64,000 bases of DNA from contig NZ_JARGYD010000007.1 of NCBI RefSeq assembly GCF_029168315.1, positions 124,001 through 188,000 on the forward strand. Reading direction: 5' to 3'. Made by a program: the position numbers and the translations under genes. Under the pieces are notes generated by a model that had not been told where the DNA came from, did no database searches, and saw only the letters and a program-made list of their open reading frames with translations. Below are positions 7,797 through 16,424 of this stretch, one piece after another. Every line of letters starts with the position of its first letter. Positions within the stretch are counted from its first letter, which is position 1. Source of the stretch: Psychromarinibacter halotolerans (GTDB lineage Bacteria; Pseudomonadota; Alphaproteobacteria; Rhodobacterales; Rhodobacteraceae).

Positions 7797-8432
7797 CTAG
7801 TCCAGTCGGGCGGCGATCTCGTCGGCCAGCGCCGCGATCTCTTGCGCGGCGGGGCCCGCCTTGCGGAACTCGCACGCGGCCTGCCCGCGACCAAGCGCCT
7901 CGGCGTAGGCAACACGATTGCCTAGCGCCGCCTGCGCCCGATCCAGCCCCGCTTCTTCGATCTCTGCCGTGATCCGTTCCGTCAGACGGGCACGGGGCGG
8001 CACGCGATTCATCACGATCAGCGCATCGCGATTCTCGCGCTTTGCCAGTTCGAACACACTTTCGACGGCCCAAAGGTCCATCTGGCTGGTCGCGACGGGA
8101 ACAAGGATCAAATCAGCCTCGCGCAAGGCGGGGCGCAGGTCGGCGTCGATCTTGGGCGGCGTGTCGATCAGCACGAGGTCATGATCGCGCCGCAGCTTCT
8201 CGCATTCATAAGACACGCCCCACGCGCTGGCGGTGCCGAATTCCAGCCCGGCGTCGCCGTCCATCCTGTCCCGTCGGGTCATGAACCAGCGGCCCAAGCT
8301 GCCCTGCGGGTCGGTGTCCAGCACCGCGACGGTCTTCCCCATCTCGGCGAAGCGGACGGCCAGATTGATGGCAAGCGTGGTCTTCCCCGCGCCGCCTTTC
8401 TGTTGTGCAACCGTCAAGACGTGACCGGACAT
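7797..8432 (-). CDS. ParA-family ATPase
   Basis: A 211-residue protein with a deviant Walker A (QQKGGAGKTT, residues 10-19), Walker A prime region VLDTDPQGSLGRW and Walker B-like LVLIDTPPK. It lacks an N-terminal DNA-binding extension, as in small orphan ParA proteins that position cargo. ATG 8432 has AAAGGAGG 7 bases upstream. The frame before it is non-conserved. No ParB gene or parS-like repeat is adjacent, so a chromosomal partition role is not supported. It is divergent from tdk. Confidence 0.88.
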   Translation of the reverse strand: MSGHVLTVAQQKGGAGKTTLAINLAVRFAEMGKTVAVLDTDPQGSLGRWFMTRRDRMDGDAGLEFGTASAWGVSYECEKLRRDHDLVLIDTPPKIDADLRPALREADLILVPVATSQMDLWAVESVFELAKRENRDALIVMNRVPPRARLTERITAEIEEAGLDRAQAALGNRVAYAEALGRGQAACEFRKAGPAAQEIAALADEIAARLD

Positions 8433-8561
8433 GGCGGGCCTCCTTTGGTTCAGGAAGGCGCTATTCCGCAGCGGAATGCAAGTGGATTTGCTGCAACGCA
8501 GCGAACCCCGGCGCGTCGGCGGGCGCTTGCGCGAAACGGCGCATCGGGGCAAAGGACCTTC

Positions 8562-9143
8562 ATGGCAAAGCTATATTTCCATTACTCGACCATGAACGCC
8601 GGCAAGTCGACGATCCTGCTGCAGGCGGCGTACAACTACCGCGAACGGGGAATGCAGACCTATCTGCTGACCGCGCGGATGGACCGCCGCGCCGGCGAGG
8701 GCCGGATCGCCAGCCGGATCGGGATCGCCGAAGAGGCGGACACCTTCGTGTCGGGCGAGGACCTGTTCGCCCGGATCGCCGCCCGGATGGAGCAGGGAGA
8801 GGTCGCCTGCGTGTTCGTGGACGAGGCGCAGTTTCTCGACAAAGAGCAGGTCTGGCAGCTGGCGCGCGCGGTCGACGACCTTGGCGTTCCGGTCATGTGC
8901 TATGGGCTGCGGGTCGATTTCCGGGGCGAGCTGTTCCCCGGCTCTGCCGCGCTGCTGGCGCTGGCCGACGAGATGCGCGAGGTGCGCACGATCTGCCACT
9001 GCGGCAGCAAGGCGACGATGGTGGTGCGGCGCGACGCCGAAGGACGGACGCAGAAGGACGGCGCGCAGGTGCAGATCGGCGGGAACGAGACCTATGTCGC
9101 GCTGTGCCGCAGGCATTGGCGCGAGGCGGTCGGCGACGCCTGA
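8562..9143 (+). CDS. tdk: Thymidine kinase
   Basis: A 193-residue type II thymidine kinase that phosphorylates thymidine to dTMP in the salvage pathway. The P-loop is MNAGKST (residues 11-17), the catalytic region is VDEAQFL, and the zinc site is formed by the Cys pair in TICHCGSKA plus CRRH near the C-terminus. YRERGMQTYLLTARMD is typical of the family. ATG 8562 has AAAGGA upstream. It is followed by a dispersed repeat and the convergent csaA gene. Confidence 0.94.
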   Translation: MAKLYFHYSTMNAGKSTILLQAAYNYRERGMQTYLLTARMDRRAGEGRIASRIGIAEEADTFVSGEDLFARIAARMEQGEVACVFVDEAQFLDKEQVWQLARAVDDLGVPVMCYGLRVDFRGELFPGSAALLALADEMREVRTICHCGSKATMVVRRDAEGRTQKDGAQVQIGGNETYVALCRRHWREAVGDA

Positions 9144-9160
9144 GCCCTGTCGCAGGCGGA

Positions 9161-9211
9161 AACGAGGGGCCAGCCCCTCGTGCTCCCCGAGGTATTTTCC
9201 AAGAGAAGAAG
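9161..9211 (+). repeat. Dispersed intergenic element, copy 2
   Basis: CGAGGGGC-CA-GCCCCTCG hairpin, then GCTCCCCGAGGTATTTT and a final GAGAAGAAG. It fills the gap between the convergent tdk and csaA genes, as expected of a terminator-associated repeat. Confidence 0.65.
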
Positions 9212-9235
9212 AGGCCGGACGGCGTTCGGTGTCGT

Positions 9236-9583
9236 CTAGAACAGGCGACCGCCCAGCGGCACGTCCTTGTCCGGCGCGATCAGAACGACGGCGCCGGAGT
9301 CGTCCGGGACGCCGAGGACGAGCGCTTCGGACATGAAGGGGCCGATCTGGCGGGGCGGGAAATTGACCACGCCAAGGACGCGGCGGCCGACCAGGTCCTC
9401 GGGCGTGTAGTGGACCGTGATCTGGGCCGAGCTTTTCCGTTCGCCGATCTCTGGCCCGTAATCGACCCAGAGCTTGATCGCGGGCTTGCGCGCCTCGGGG
9501 AAGGGTTCGGCGCGGATGATCTGTCCGACGCGGATGTCGAGTTTCAGGAAATCGTCGATGCCGACCAGGTCCGCGATGGTCAT
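9236..9583 (-). CDS. csaA: CsaA-like tRNA-binding protein
   Basis: A 115-residue OB-fold protein of the tRNA-binding (Trbp111/CsaA) family. It shows DFLKLDIRVGQI near the N-terminus, where LDIRVG is the hallmark, then KLWVDYGPEIGERKSSAQI, VVNFPPRQIGPFMSEALVLG and a C-terminal PDKDVPLGGRLF. Such proteins bind tRNA structure and have been linked to secretion or chaperone activity. The start codon overlaps the proC stop by 4 bases (ATGA), so the two are translationally coupled. Confidence 0.9.
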   Translation of the reverse strand: MTIADLVGIDDFLKLDIRVGQIIRAEPFPEARKPAIKLWVDYGPEIGERKSSAQITVHYTPEDLVGRRVLGVVNFPPRQIGPFMSEALVLGVPDDSGAVVLIAPDKDVPLGGRLF

Positions 9584-10389
9584 TTCGCCAGCTCCCGGCC
9601 CCGGTTCGCAGCGGCCGCGACCGCGCGGCGTAGCAGGTCGGGGAAGCCCGTTTCATCGTCCATCAGCACCGACAGGGCGGCGGCGGTGGTTCCGCCCGGG
9701 GACGTGACGTTGACGCGCAGCTGGGACGGGTCGTCGTCCGACCCCTCGGCCAGCGCCCCCGCGCCGGCGACGGTGGCCTTCGCAAGCTGCATGGCAAGGT
9801 CGGCGGGCAGACCCTCGGCCTCGCCCGCTGCGGCGAGCGTTTCGATCAGGTGGAAGACGTAGGCCGGGCCCGAGCCCGAGACGGCGGTGACCGCGTCCAT
9901 CTGGCTTTCGTCGTCCAGCCGGACCACCTGCCCCACGGCGGCCAGCAGCGCCTCGGCCGTGTCCAGCTGGGCCGGGGCGACGCGGGGGTTGCCGACGATG
10001 GCGGTGATGCCGCGCCCGACAGCTGCCGGGGTGTTGGGCATCGCGCGCACGATCGGAGAGGCCGCGCCGAGCATGTCCTCGTAGGTTTCGATGGTGGTCC
10101 CGGCCGCGACCGACACGAACAGGGTCGATCCGTTGCCATAGTCGGCGATGTCCGGCAGGGCCGAGCCCATCATCTGCGGTTTCACCGCGATCAGGACGAC
10201 GGCGGGGCTGTCCGGCAGATCGGCATTGATGTTGACGCCGGTGTTCTTCAACCAGTCGGACGGGTTCGGGTCGATGACCCAGACCGAGCCGGGTTCCAGT
10301 CCGCGATCGAGCCACCCGGCCAGCATCGCCGAGCCCATCTTGCCGCAGCCGAGCAGCACCAGACCCCGGCGGGAAATTTCTTCGAACAT
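9580..10389 (-). CDS. proC: Pyrroline-5-carboxylate reductase
   Basis: A 269-residue enzyme for the last step of proline synthesis, reducing pyrroline-5-carboxylate with NAD(P)H. The Rossmann loop is LGCGKMGSAML, the cofactor region is IAVKPQMM, and the C-terminal dimer domain has SGSGPAYVFHLIE and TSPGGTTAAALSVL, which are ProC signatures. Length fits the family. It is the first gene of a two-gene unit with csaA. Confidence 0.95.
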   Translation of the reverse strand: MFEEISRRGLVLLGCGKMGSAMLAGWLDRGLEPGSVWVIDPNPSDWLKNTGVNINADLPDSPAVVLIAVKPQMMGSALPDIADYGNGSTLFVSVAAGTTIETYEDMLGAASPIVRAMPNTPAAVGRGITAIVGNPRVAPAQLDTAEALLAAVGQVVRLDDESQMDAVTAVSGSGPAYVFHLIETLAAAGEAEGLPADLAMQLAKATVAGAGALAEGSDDDPSQLRVNVTSPGGTTAAALSVLMDDETGFPDLLRRAVAAAANRGRELAK

Positions 10390-10461
10390 GTCGCGCCCCC
10401 TTGCTTTGCCCCGTTCCTAGCCGCGCGGGCGGGCGGGAACAAGCAAGGGCCGCGAACGCGA

Positions 10462-10496
10462 ACGGGCCGCGCGGGGTGGTCCCCGGCGCGGCCCGT
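10462..10496 (-). terminator. Strong GC hairpin after the ybjN-like gene
   Basis: ACGGGCCGCGC-GGGG, loop TGGT, and CCCC-G-GCGCGGCCCGT form a long stem with one bulged base. It lies 20 bases after the stop of the gene ending at 10517 on the minus strand. No U run follows, so it is probable rather than certain. Confidence 0.45.
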
Positions 10497-10516
10497 CGAA
10501 TACGCGAAGACTGGTG

Positions 10517-11017
10517 TCAGGCCCGGCCGTAGGCTTCGGCGATGGCGACGTTCACCGCCTCTTCGGGGCACTGGTCGCCCCATGCCACAAGCTGGAACGC
10601 CGGGTAGAACCGTTCGGCCGATCCGACCGCCGAGCCGATCAGCGTGTCGATCTGTTCGGGGTTGGCCATCTGGCCGCCCGACAGCACCAGACCGTAGCGG
10701 TAAACCATCAGCCGCTGGTCCGCCCAGTAGGTGAAGGCGCCCGACCAGCACATGTCGTTGGCGCGGTTCAGCGTCTCGTAGATGCCCGGAAGCTTGTCCT
10801 CGGGCGGTTCCATCTCGAAGGTGCAGATCAGGCGCAGCGTCTCGTCGTAGTCCGACCACGCCAGCGTGATCGAGTAGGTCCGCCACTGTCCTTCGACAGC
10901 CATCGCGATCTGGTCGTCCGCGACGCGGTCGAACTCCCACGCGTGGTGTTGCGCGATGTGCTCTACGATATCGATCGGGTGAAGATCTTCCGTATGGAAC
11001 TGTTCTGCCAGCGACAT
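10517..11017 (-). CDS. YbjN domain-containing protein
   Basis: A 166-residue cytoplasmic protein with the YbjN fold, which is related to type III secretion chaperones. Characteristic stretches are WEFDRVADDQIAMAVEGQW, RLICTFEMEPPEDKLPGIYETLNRAND and RYGLVLSGGQMANPEQIDTLI. YbjN proteins are sensory or chaperone-like and affect stress and motility phenotypes, but their biochemical role is unsettled. A GGCGGGGGC sequence precedes the start. The 251 bp upstream holds no gene, and may contain its promoter. Confidence 0.85.
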   Translation of the reverse strand: MSLAEQFHTEDLHPIDIVEHIAQHHAWEFDRVADDQIAMAVEGQWRTYSITLAWSDYDETLRLICTFEMEPPEDKLPGIYETLNRANDMCWSGAFTYWADQRLMVYRYGLVLSGGQMANPEQIDTLIGSAVGSAERFYPAFQLVAWGDQCPEEAVNVAIAEAYGRA

Positions 11018-11268
11018 GCCCCCGCCTCTCTGCTCATCGTTCGGGGGTCATGAAGTCGCCCCAGAACTAGGTGCCTGCTCTAGGATCGGCGATCTGTGCC
11101 GCACGTCCTACGAGATATGGTAAGGGCGAGTGATTCGCACTGTAAAGCACTAAAACGGGGATAAGTGCAATAACTTGGGGATGACCCGGCCAAGGGTACA
11201 CGATCCGGTAACAGTTCGGTGTATCGCCGGGGGCGCGGCGCAACCTAAGCGGTCGCGCCGGCCTGCCG

Positions 11269-11517
11269 TCAGGATTTGGATGAGGCTTCCAGCGCGTCGA
11301 GGCGGGCTTTCAGCGCCTCGTTTTCTTCGCGGGCCTTCTGGGCCATCGCGCGCACCGCGTCGAATTCCTCACGCGTGACGAAGTCGCGGTCGGCAAGCCA
11401 GCGGTCCACCAGCCCCTTCATCGCGGTCTCGGCTTCCTGCCGCGCGCCCTGCGCGACGCCCATCGCGTTGGTCATCAGCTGGCCGATGTCGTCGAAAACC
11501 TTGTTGCGGGTCTGCAT
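11269..11517 (-). CDS. ubiK: Ubiquinone biosynthesis accessory factor, UbiK family
   Basis: An 82-residue protein of the BMFP (YqiC/UbiK) family. It has an amphipathic N-terminus (KVFDDIGQLMTNAMGVAQGAR) and a C-terminal coiled coil (TREEFDAVRAMAQKAREENEALKARLDALE) that trimerises. UbiK helps the aerobic ubiquinone-synthesis complex by contacting UbiJ and lipid. Length matches. It is divergent from lgt, 107 bp apart, an arrangement common in this bacterial family. Confidence 0.88.
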   Translation of the reverse strand: MQTRNKVFDDIGQLMTNAMGVAQGARQEAETAMKGLVDRWLADRDFVTREEFDAVRAMAQKAREENEALKARLDALEASSKS

Positions 11518-11624
11518 ATCTTAGCTCCGTTCCGATTGCCCCCTATATGGGCTGCCGGGGCGCGACGGGCAAGGTCGCGTTCGTCCGGTTGACTTCGCCG
11601 TGCCGCCGTGGCCAAGGAAAGTGC

Positions 11625-12518
11625 ATGTTGGCCGCCATTCCCTTCCCCTCCGTCTCGCCCGAGATCTTCTCGATCGACATCGGCAGTTTCACCTTCGCGC
11701 TGCGCTGGTACGCGATGGCCTATATCGTGGGCATCATCATCGGCTGGCGCATGGCCGTCGCGTTTGTCCGGCGCCCGCAGCTGTGGCGCGGCGAGCCGCC
11801 GATGACGGCGGCGCAGGTGGACGATTTCGTGACTTGGGTGATCGTCGGGGTGATCCTTGGCGGGCGGCTGGGCTTCGTGCTGTTCTACGCACCCGGGTAC
11901 TATCTGACGCACCCGCTGGAGATCCTGCAGATCTGGAACGGCGGCATGTCGTTCCACGGCGGGTTCCTTGGCGTGATGACGGTGATCCTTGTCTATTCCC
12001 GCCGGATCGGCGCGGCGACGGGAAGCGTGGCGGACATGCTGGTGGCGGCGACGCCGCCGGGGCTGTTGCTGGGGCGCATCGCCAACTTCATCAACGCCGA
12101 ACTGTGGGGCCTTCCGACCACCATGCCGTGGGGCGTGGTCTTTCCCGGCGGTGCGGCGCAGGATTGCCCGCTGGTCGACGGCCCCTGCGCGCGGCATCCG
12201 TCGCAGCTGTACGAGGCGGGGCTGGAAGGGCTGTTGCTGGGCCTGCTGATCCTGTTTCTGGTCTTCGCGCGGAAATGGTTCCGGACGCCGTGGGCGATCA
12301 CCGGCGTGTTCATCGGCGGCTATGGCGGGGCGCGGTTCTTCGTCGAGTTCTTCCGGCAGGCCGATGCGCAGTACATCACGCTCGACAACCCCTTGGGCCA
12401 TGTCGTCCGGCTGGGCGACGCCGGCCTGTCGATGGGCCAGCTGCTGTCGCTGCCGATGCTGCTGATCGGGATCGCACTGGTGGTGTGGGCCCGACGTCGG
12501 GCACCCGCCGCTTCATGA
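11625..12518 (+). CDS. lgt: Prolipoprotein diacylglyceryl transferase
   Basis: A 297-residue inner-membrane enzyme that adds diacylglycerol to the lipobox cysteine of prolipoproteins. About seven hydrophobic segments are visible. Family motifs are RWYAMAYIVGI, GGRLGFVLFY, MSFHGGFLG, GRIANFINAELWG (the essential Lgt signature region) and HPSQLYEAGLEG. ATG 11625 follows an AAGGAAAG site. Its stop overlaps the start of the next gene (ATGA), giving a coupled three-gene operon with midA-like and pgeF genes. Confidence 0.96.
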   Translation: MLAAIPFPSVSPEIFSIDIGSFTFALRWYAMAYIVGIIIGWRMAVAFVRRPQLWRGEPPMTAAQVDDFVTWVIVGVILGGRLGFVLFYAPGYYLTHPLEILQIWNGGMSFHGGFLGVMTVILVYSRRIGAATGSVADMLVAATPPGLLLGRIANFINAELWGLPTTMPWGVVFPGGAAQDCPLVDGPCARHPSQLYEAGLEGLLLGLLILFLVFARKWFRTPWAITGVFIGGYGGARFFVEFFRQADAQYITLDNPLGHVVRLGDAGLSMGQLLSLPMLLIGIALVVWARRRAPAAS

Positions 12519-13591
12519 CGCCGCTGGCCGGGCTTCTGGCACGGCGGATCGCCGCAACCGGGCCGCTGACGGTCGCCGACTATATGGCGGATTGCCTGCT
12601 GCACCCCGAGCACGGGTATTACACCACGCGCGACCCGTTCGGCGTTGCCGGGGATTTCACCACCGCCCCCGAGATCAGCCAGATGTTCGGCGAGGTGCTG
12701 GGCCTGTCACTGGCGCAGGCATGGCTGGACCAAGGCGCGCCGTCATCCTTCTTGCTGGCAGAGCTTGGGCCGGGCCGGGGCACGCTGATGGCGGACATCC
12801 TGCGCGCCACGGCGCGGGTGCCGGGCTTTCACGACGCCGCCCGCCCGGTGCTGGTCGAGGCGTCGCCGGTCCTGCGGGACAAACAGCGCGAGACGTTGGC
12901 GGGACACGCGGTGCAGTGGTGCGACGACGTCGACGGGTTGCCGGACGGGCCGCTGTTTCTTGTGGCGAACGAGTTCCTTGACGCGCTGCCGATCCGGCAG
13001 TTCCTGCGCGATGGCAGCGGGTGGCGCGAACGGCTGGTGACGGTGGCGGACGGGGCGCTGGCCTTCGGGCTGGGCGCGGTCACCCCGCTGGGCCCCCTCG
13101 CATACCGGATGGCCGACACCGCGGATGGCGACATGGTCGAGACCTGTGCCCCGGCAGCGGCGGTGGCCGAGTCGCTGGCGCCCCGGATCGCCGCGCAGGG
13201 GGGCGCCGCGATTTTCATCGACTACGGCGATTGGCGGTCGAAAGGGGACACGTTGCAGGCGCTGCGAGCGCACGAACCCGACGATCCGCTTTCACATCCC
13301 GGTGAGGCGGACCTGACCGCCCATGTCGATTTCGAAGCCTTCGCCCGGGCCGCAACCGGGGCTGCCAAGGGGGTTGCGGCCTCTGCCATGGTGGCTCAGG
13401 GCATGTTCCTTGAACGTCTCGGCATCACGCAGCGGGCGCAACAGCTGGCGGGCGGTCTGACCGGCGCACCGCTGGACCAGCTTGTCGCCGCGCATCGTCG
13501 CTTGACCCACCCGCAGGAAATGGGGAGTCTGTTCAAGGTGCTTGCTATTCACCCCGACCGAACAGCGCCCCCGCCAGGGCTGGAGCGATGA
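12515..13591 (+). CDS. MidA/NDUFAF7-like SAM-dependent methyltransferase
   Basis: A 358-residue class I methyltransferase of the NDUFAF7 (MidA, DUF185) family. Eukaryotic NDUFAF7 methylates an arginine of complex I subunit NDUFS2. Visible signatures are LTVADYMADCLLHPEHGYY at the N-terminus, SAM loop LAELGPGRGTLM and VANEFLDALPIRQF. The start at ATG 12515 is fixed by overlap with the lgt stop and by the family N-terminus. The target in this organism is inferred to be complex I but is not shown by context. Confidence 0.9.
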   Translation: MTPLAGLLARRIAATGPLTVADYMADCLLHPEHGYYTTRDPFGVAGDFTTAPEISQMFGEVLGLSLAQAWLDQGAPSSFLLAELGPGRGTLMADILRATARVPGFHDAARPVLVEASPVLRDKQRETLAGHAVQWCDDVDGLPDGPLFLVANEFLDALPIRQFLRDGSGWRERLVTVADGALAFGLGAVTPLGPLAYRMADTADGDMVETCAPAAAVAESLAPRIAAQGGAAIFIDYGDWRSKGDTLQALRAHEPDDPLSHPGEADLTAHVDFEAFARAATGAAKGVAASAMVAQGMFLERLGITQRAQQLAGGLTGAPLDQLVAAHRRLTHPQEMGSLFKVLAIHPDRTAPPPGLER

Positions 13592-14343
13592 CGCTTGAAA
13601 TCCTGACATCTCCCGCACTCGACGGTGTGCAGCACGGGTTCTTCACCCGGCTTGGTGGCGCGTCCTCGGGCGTGTTCTCGGGGCTGAACTGCGGGCCGGG
13701 GTCTTCGGACCAGTCCGACATCGTAAAGATCAACCGCGCCCGCGTGGCCGACGCGATGGCGGTCGCGCCAGAGGCGTTGATCGGCGTCCGGCAGGTGCAT
13801 TCTGCCACCGCCGTCCGGGCCGAGGACATCGGCCCCGACAGCCCGCGCGCAGACGCGATGGTCAGCGCAACGCCGGGCCTTGCGCTTGCGATCCTGACCG
13901 CCGACTGCCAACCCGTGCTGTTCGCGGACCGCGAGGCAGGCGTCGTCGGGGCGGCCCATGCCGGGTGGCGCGGCGCGCTGGATGGCGTGCTGGAGGCCAC
14001 CGTCGACCTGATGGTCGAGGCTGGTGCCCGTCGCGAGCGGATCACCGCCGCGATCGGGCCGACGATCAGCCAATCGGCCTATGAGGTCGGGCCCGAGTTC
14101 CAAGAGGCGTTCCTGGCCGCCGATCCCGACAACGCCCGGTTCTTCCGGGCTGGCGACGGCGACAGGCAGCATTTCGACCTGCCCGGTTTCGGGCTGCACA
14201 GGTTGCGGACCGCCGGTGTCGGTCAGGCCGAGTGGACGCGGTGGTGCACCTATGCCGATCCTCGGCGATTCTTCTCCTATCGGCGCAGCCAGCACCGGAG
14301 CGAGGCGGATTACGGTCGCCTGATCTCTGTCATTCGGCTCTGA
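13588..14343 (+). CDS. pgeF: PgeF/YfiH family purine nucleoside phosphorylase / peptidoglycan editing factor
   Basis: A 251-residue copper- or zinc-binding protein of the YfiH (LACC1-like, PgeF) family. The metal-binding signature is complete: VRQVHSA, LTADCQPVLF and HAGWRGALDGV. Members act on purine nucleosides, and in E. coli correct mis-incorporated serine in peptidoglycan. SQHRSEADYGRLISVIRL closes the protein in the family manner. Its ATG overlaps the preceding stop, so it is the third coupled gene of the lgt operon. Confidence 0.93.
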   Translation: MTLEILTSPALDGVQHGFFTRLGGASSGVFSGLNCGPGSSDQSDIVKINRARVADAMAVAPEALIGVRQVHSATAVRAEDIGPDSPRADAMVSATPGLALAILTADCQPVLFADREAGVVGAAHAGWRGALDGVLEATVDLMVEAGARRERITAAIGPTISQSAYEVGPEFQEAFLAADPDNARFFRAGDGDRQHFDLPGFGLHRLRTAGVGQAEWTRWCTYADPRRFFSYRRSQHRSEADYGRLISVIRL

Positions 14344-14565
14344 TCCGCTCATTTTCGGCGACGCGCCGGCACCTCTTGACCGCAGCGTTTCCAAAGCGCG
14401 CACAGCGCCACATTCCCGGCCTTATTGAGCCGTAAAGAATCCTGACGCCGACATCCTGCAGCCCCAATGCCCGCCGATAGTCGTTCCAGCGGAGGCCAAT
14501 TGCCTCGCTTCGGGAAACGACGAGAGACCGCGCGGGCTGCCCCGCGCGAATCAAGGAGAGACGTC

Positions 14566-14724
14566 ATGGCCAGCAAGGCGAACTGGATCGCAAAGATCGT
14601 GAAAGAGTCGGCCACGCTGGAGGTGAAGATGCCCTGGACGCGCGGCGCTCGCCGCGACGCCTTCATCGCAAAACGGGCCGCTGCCACGGCCAAGCCGGGA
14701 CACCCGGCGCACGGTGCGACCTGA
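14566..14724 (+). CDS. Small conserved-looking basic protein
   Basis: A 52-residue protein with AAGGAGAG just upstream of ATG 14566. It begins MASKANWIAKIVKESATLE and has a KMPWTRGARRDAFIAKR core, then a short Ala/Pro/His-rich tail. It has no membrane helix. A CGCGCGGG-CTGC-CCCGCGCG hairpin lies immediately before the ribosome site (14529-14548) and could modulate initiation. I recall similar small proteins in related bacteria but know of no function. The preceding 220 bp holds no other gene. Confidence 0.65.
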   Translation: MASKANWIAKIVKESATLEVKMPWTRGARRDAFIAKRAAATAKPGHPAHGAT

Positions 14725-14903
14725 AGGCCGTCCGGGGCCGCGAAAAGCATGGGACGGGCCCTGTCGGGCCCAGGCCCGATCCAAGGGGGAATTAGTCTGC
14801 CGCGGGTGTGAACATGCCCGTGTCACTGGGGAGCTGCGGCAAAGCCGCGGCGTGCACCCGTGAGGTCGGCATCGGCCATGCGGGGCAGTCAAGAGGGAAA
14901 CGA

Positions 14904-15704
14904 ATGACATATCCGCATCGGCCGGGCGGTACTGCCGTCGCCCGCACTGCCGCACCGATGGGTCAGCATCGCTGGACGGTCCGTCGCGCCAACGCAGGCA
15001 CACCGCAACCGCAACAACAATTTCCCGCGCGCCGTTTCGAGGCGCTGTCGCTGCTGCCGGATGGCTCGCTTGCCGAGATCATCAAGCGCGCGCCGGCGCA
15101 TCCGGTGTTCGAGGCTGCCTTCTGTGCGCTGGCCCGCGGCACGATCATGGCGACCGAAGACGGTCCCGTCGCGGTCGAAGACCTGCTGCCCGGTATGCGG
15201 ATCGAGACCCGTGACAATGGCTATCAACCGCTGATGTGGATCGGGAACATGACCCTTATCCCCGGTCAGCAGCCCGGCCAGACGCCGCCGCGCCTGTTCC
15301 GCATCCCGGTGGACAGCTTCGGACCGTCGCGGCCCATGCCCGACCTGATGCTGGCGCCGCACGCCCGCCTTCTGCATCGCCACGCGCGGCTGCAGGACGT
15401 GGTGCAGGGTGACAGCGCACTGACGCCGATCACCGCCTTCGAAGACGGTCAAAGCGTGATCCGCGTGGCCCCCGCCTCGCCGGTGAACACGTATCATCTG
15501 GCGTTCCAGGATCATCAGATCCTGCGGGCGAACGGGCTGGAGATCGAAAGCTATCACCCGGGCACCGACCTGATGACCCGGCTGGGCGCGGACGGGATGC
15601 GGCTGTTCCTGTCCTTCTTCCCGCACATCACGTCGCTGAGCGACTTCGGCCCGCTGTGCGCGCCGCGCCTGTCGCCGGAAGAATACGAGACGGCGATCTA
15701 CTGA
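14904..15704 (+). CDS. Hint-domain protein (no RTX part)
   Basis: A 266-residue protein built around a Hint (Hedgehog/intein) module from about residue 70. Block A is FCALARGTIMATEDGPVAVE with the nucleophile-position Cys, followed by a GYQPLMWIG strand, and block B is a LAPHARLL segment where Thr/Ser of the usual T-x-x-H is replaced. The later NTYHLAFQDHQILRANGLEIESY is characteristic of Rhodobacteraceae Hint proteins. The first 65 residues are Arg/Gln/Pro-rich and not a signal peptide. ATG 14904 is favoured by a GAGGGAAA site. Its role is unknown, with export by type I secretion possible for this group. Confidence 0.8.
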   Translation: MTYPHRPGGTAVARTAAPMGQHRWTVRRANAGTPQPQQQFPARRFEALSLLPDGSLAEIIKRAPAHPVFEAAFCALARGTIMATEDGPVAVEDLLPGMRIETRDNGYQPLMWIGNMTLIPGQQPGQTPPRLFRIPVDSFGPSRPMPDLMLAPHARLLHRHARLQDVVQGDSALTPITAFEDGQSVIRVAPASPVNTYHLAFQDHQILRANGLEIESYHPGTDLMTRLGADGMRLFLSFFPHITSLSDFGPLCAPRLSPEEYETAIY

Positions 15705-15734
15705 ACTTGCCGGCCGCTGGCGCCCCGTTGGGCG

Positions 15735-16235
15735 TCAGGCGGTCTGGTTCAGCCGTTGCTCGAGAATATCGAAGGGAACGCCGGGTTCGTCCTTGGCGCC
15801 CCGGATCACCAGCGACGTCTTCACCGAGATCACATTGTCCGCCGCCGTCAGCTGTTCCGTCAGGAAGGTCTGGAAGGTGGACAGGTCCGGCGCCACGCAC
15901 TTCAGGATGAAGTCCACCTCGCCGTTCAGCATGTGACATTCGCGGACCAGCGGCCAATCGGCGCAGCGCCGCTCGAAGGCGGACAGGTCGGCCTCGGCCT
16001 GACTTTGCAGCCCCACCATCGCGAAGACCTGCACCTCGAACCCCAGTTGGCGCGAGTCGACCTCGGCGTGGTAGCCGCGGATGAATCCCTGTTCTTCCAG
16101 CGTTCGCACACGCCGCAGGCAGGGCGGCGCGGAAATACCCACCCGCTTTGCCAGTTCGACGTTCGTCATGCGCCCGTCGGCCTGCAATTCCGCAAGGATC
16201 TGGCGATCGATTGGGTCAAGCTTTGAACCAGGCAT
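15735..16235 (-). CDS. Lrp/AsnC family transcriptional regulator
   Basis: A 166-residue regulator. Residues about 5-60 form the AsnC helix-turn-helix (LDPIDRQILAELQADGRMTNVELAKRVG and PPCLRRVRTLEEQGFI). The C-terminal RAM/ligand domain follows (VFAMVGLQ, VRECHMLNGEVDFILKCVAPDL, VISVKTSLVI). ATG 16235 has CGGAG upstream and the family N-terminus MPGSKLDPIDRQ. It is divergent from trxB across 189 bp rich in A and T, where its own binding sites would be expected. The ligand is likely an amino acid, not identifiable here. Confidence 0.9.
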   Translation of the reverse strand: MPGSKLDPIDRQILAELQADGRMTNVELAKRVGISAPPCLRRVRTLEEQGFIRGYHAEVDSRQLGFEVQVFAMVGLQSQAEADLSAFERRCADWPLVRECHMLNGEVDFILKCVAPDLSTFQTFLTEQLTAADNVISVKTSLVIRGAKDEPGVPFDILEQRLNQTA

Positions 16236-16379
16236 GGCGACTCCGCACATTATTTTTCCGATAGATACCGAAACAGAATAGCGCGGGCAATTATATTTCA
16301 AGATTGCGCAACATCATTATGCAGGTGCAGCACGATTGATCGCAGGTCAGCCGGGGCTTTCAGTACAGGGCATGCGTGG

Positions 16380-16385
16380 TTATAT
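16380..16385 (+). promoter_or_regulatory. Candidate -10 box for trxB
   Basis: TTATAT lies 39 bp before the trxB start in the divergent lrp/trxB region. The matching -35 is poor (TTTCAG at 16 bp), which would suit an activated promoter. Confidence 0.3.
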
Positions 16386-16424
16386 GCCTGTTCCAGATTA
16401 CAACGAACCCGCAGGAGGTCCGCG

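Noticed and set aside
7797..8432. Chromosome or plasmid partition locus
   Set aside because: A ParA-like ATPase is present, but there is no ParB gene and no repeated parS-like site next to it.
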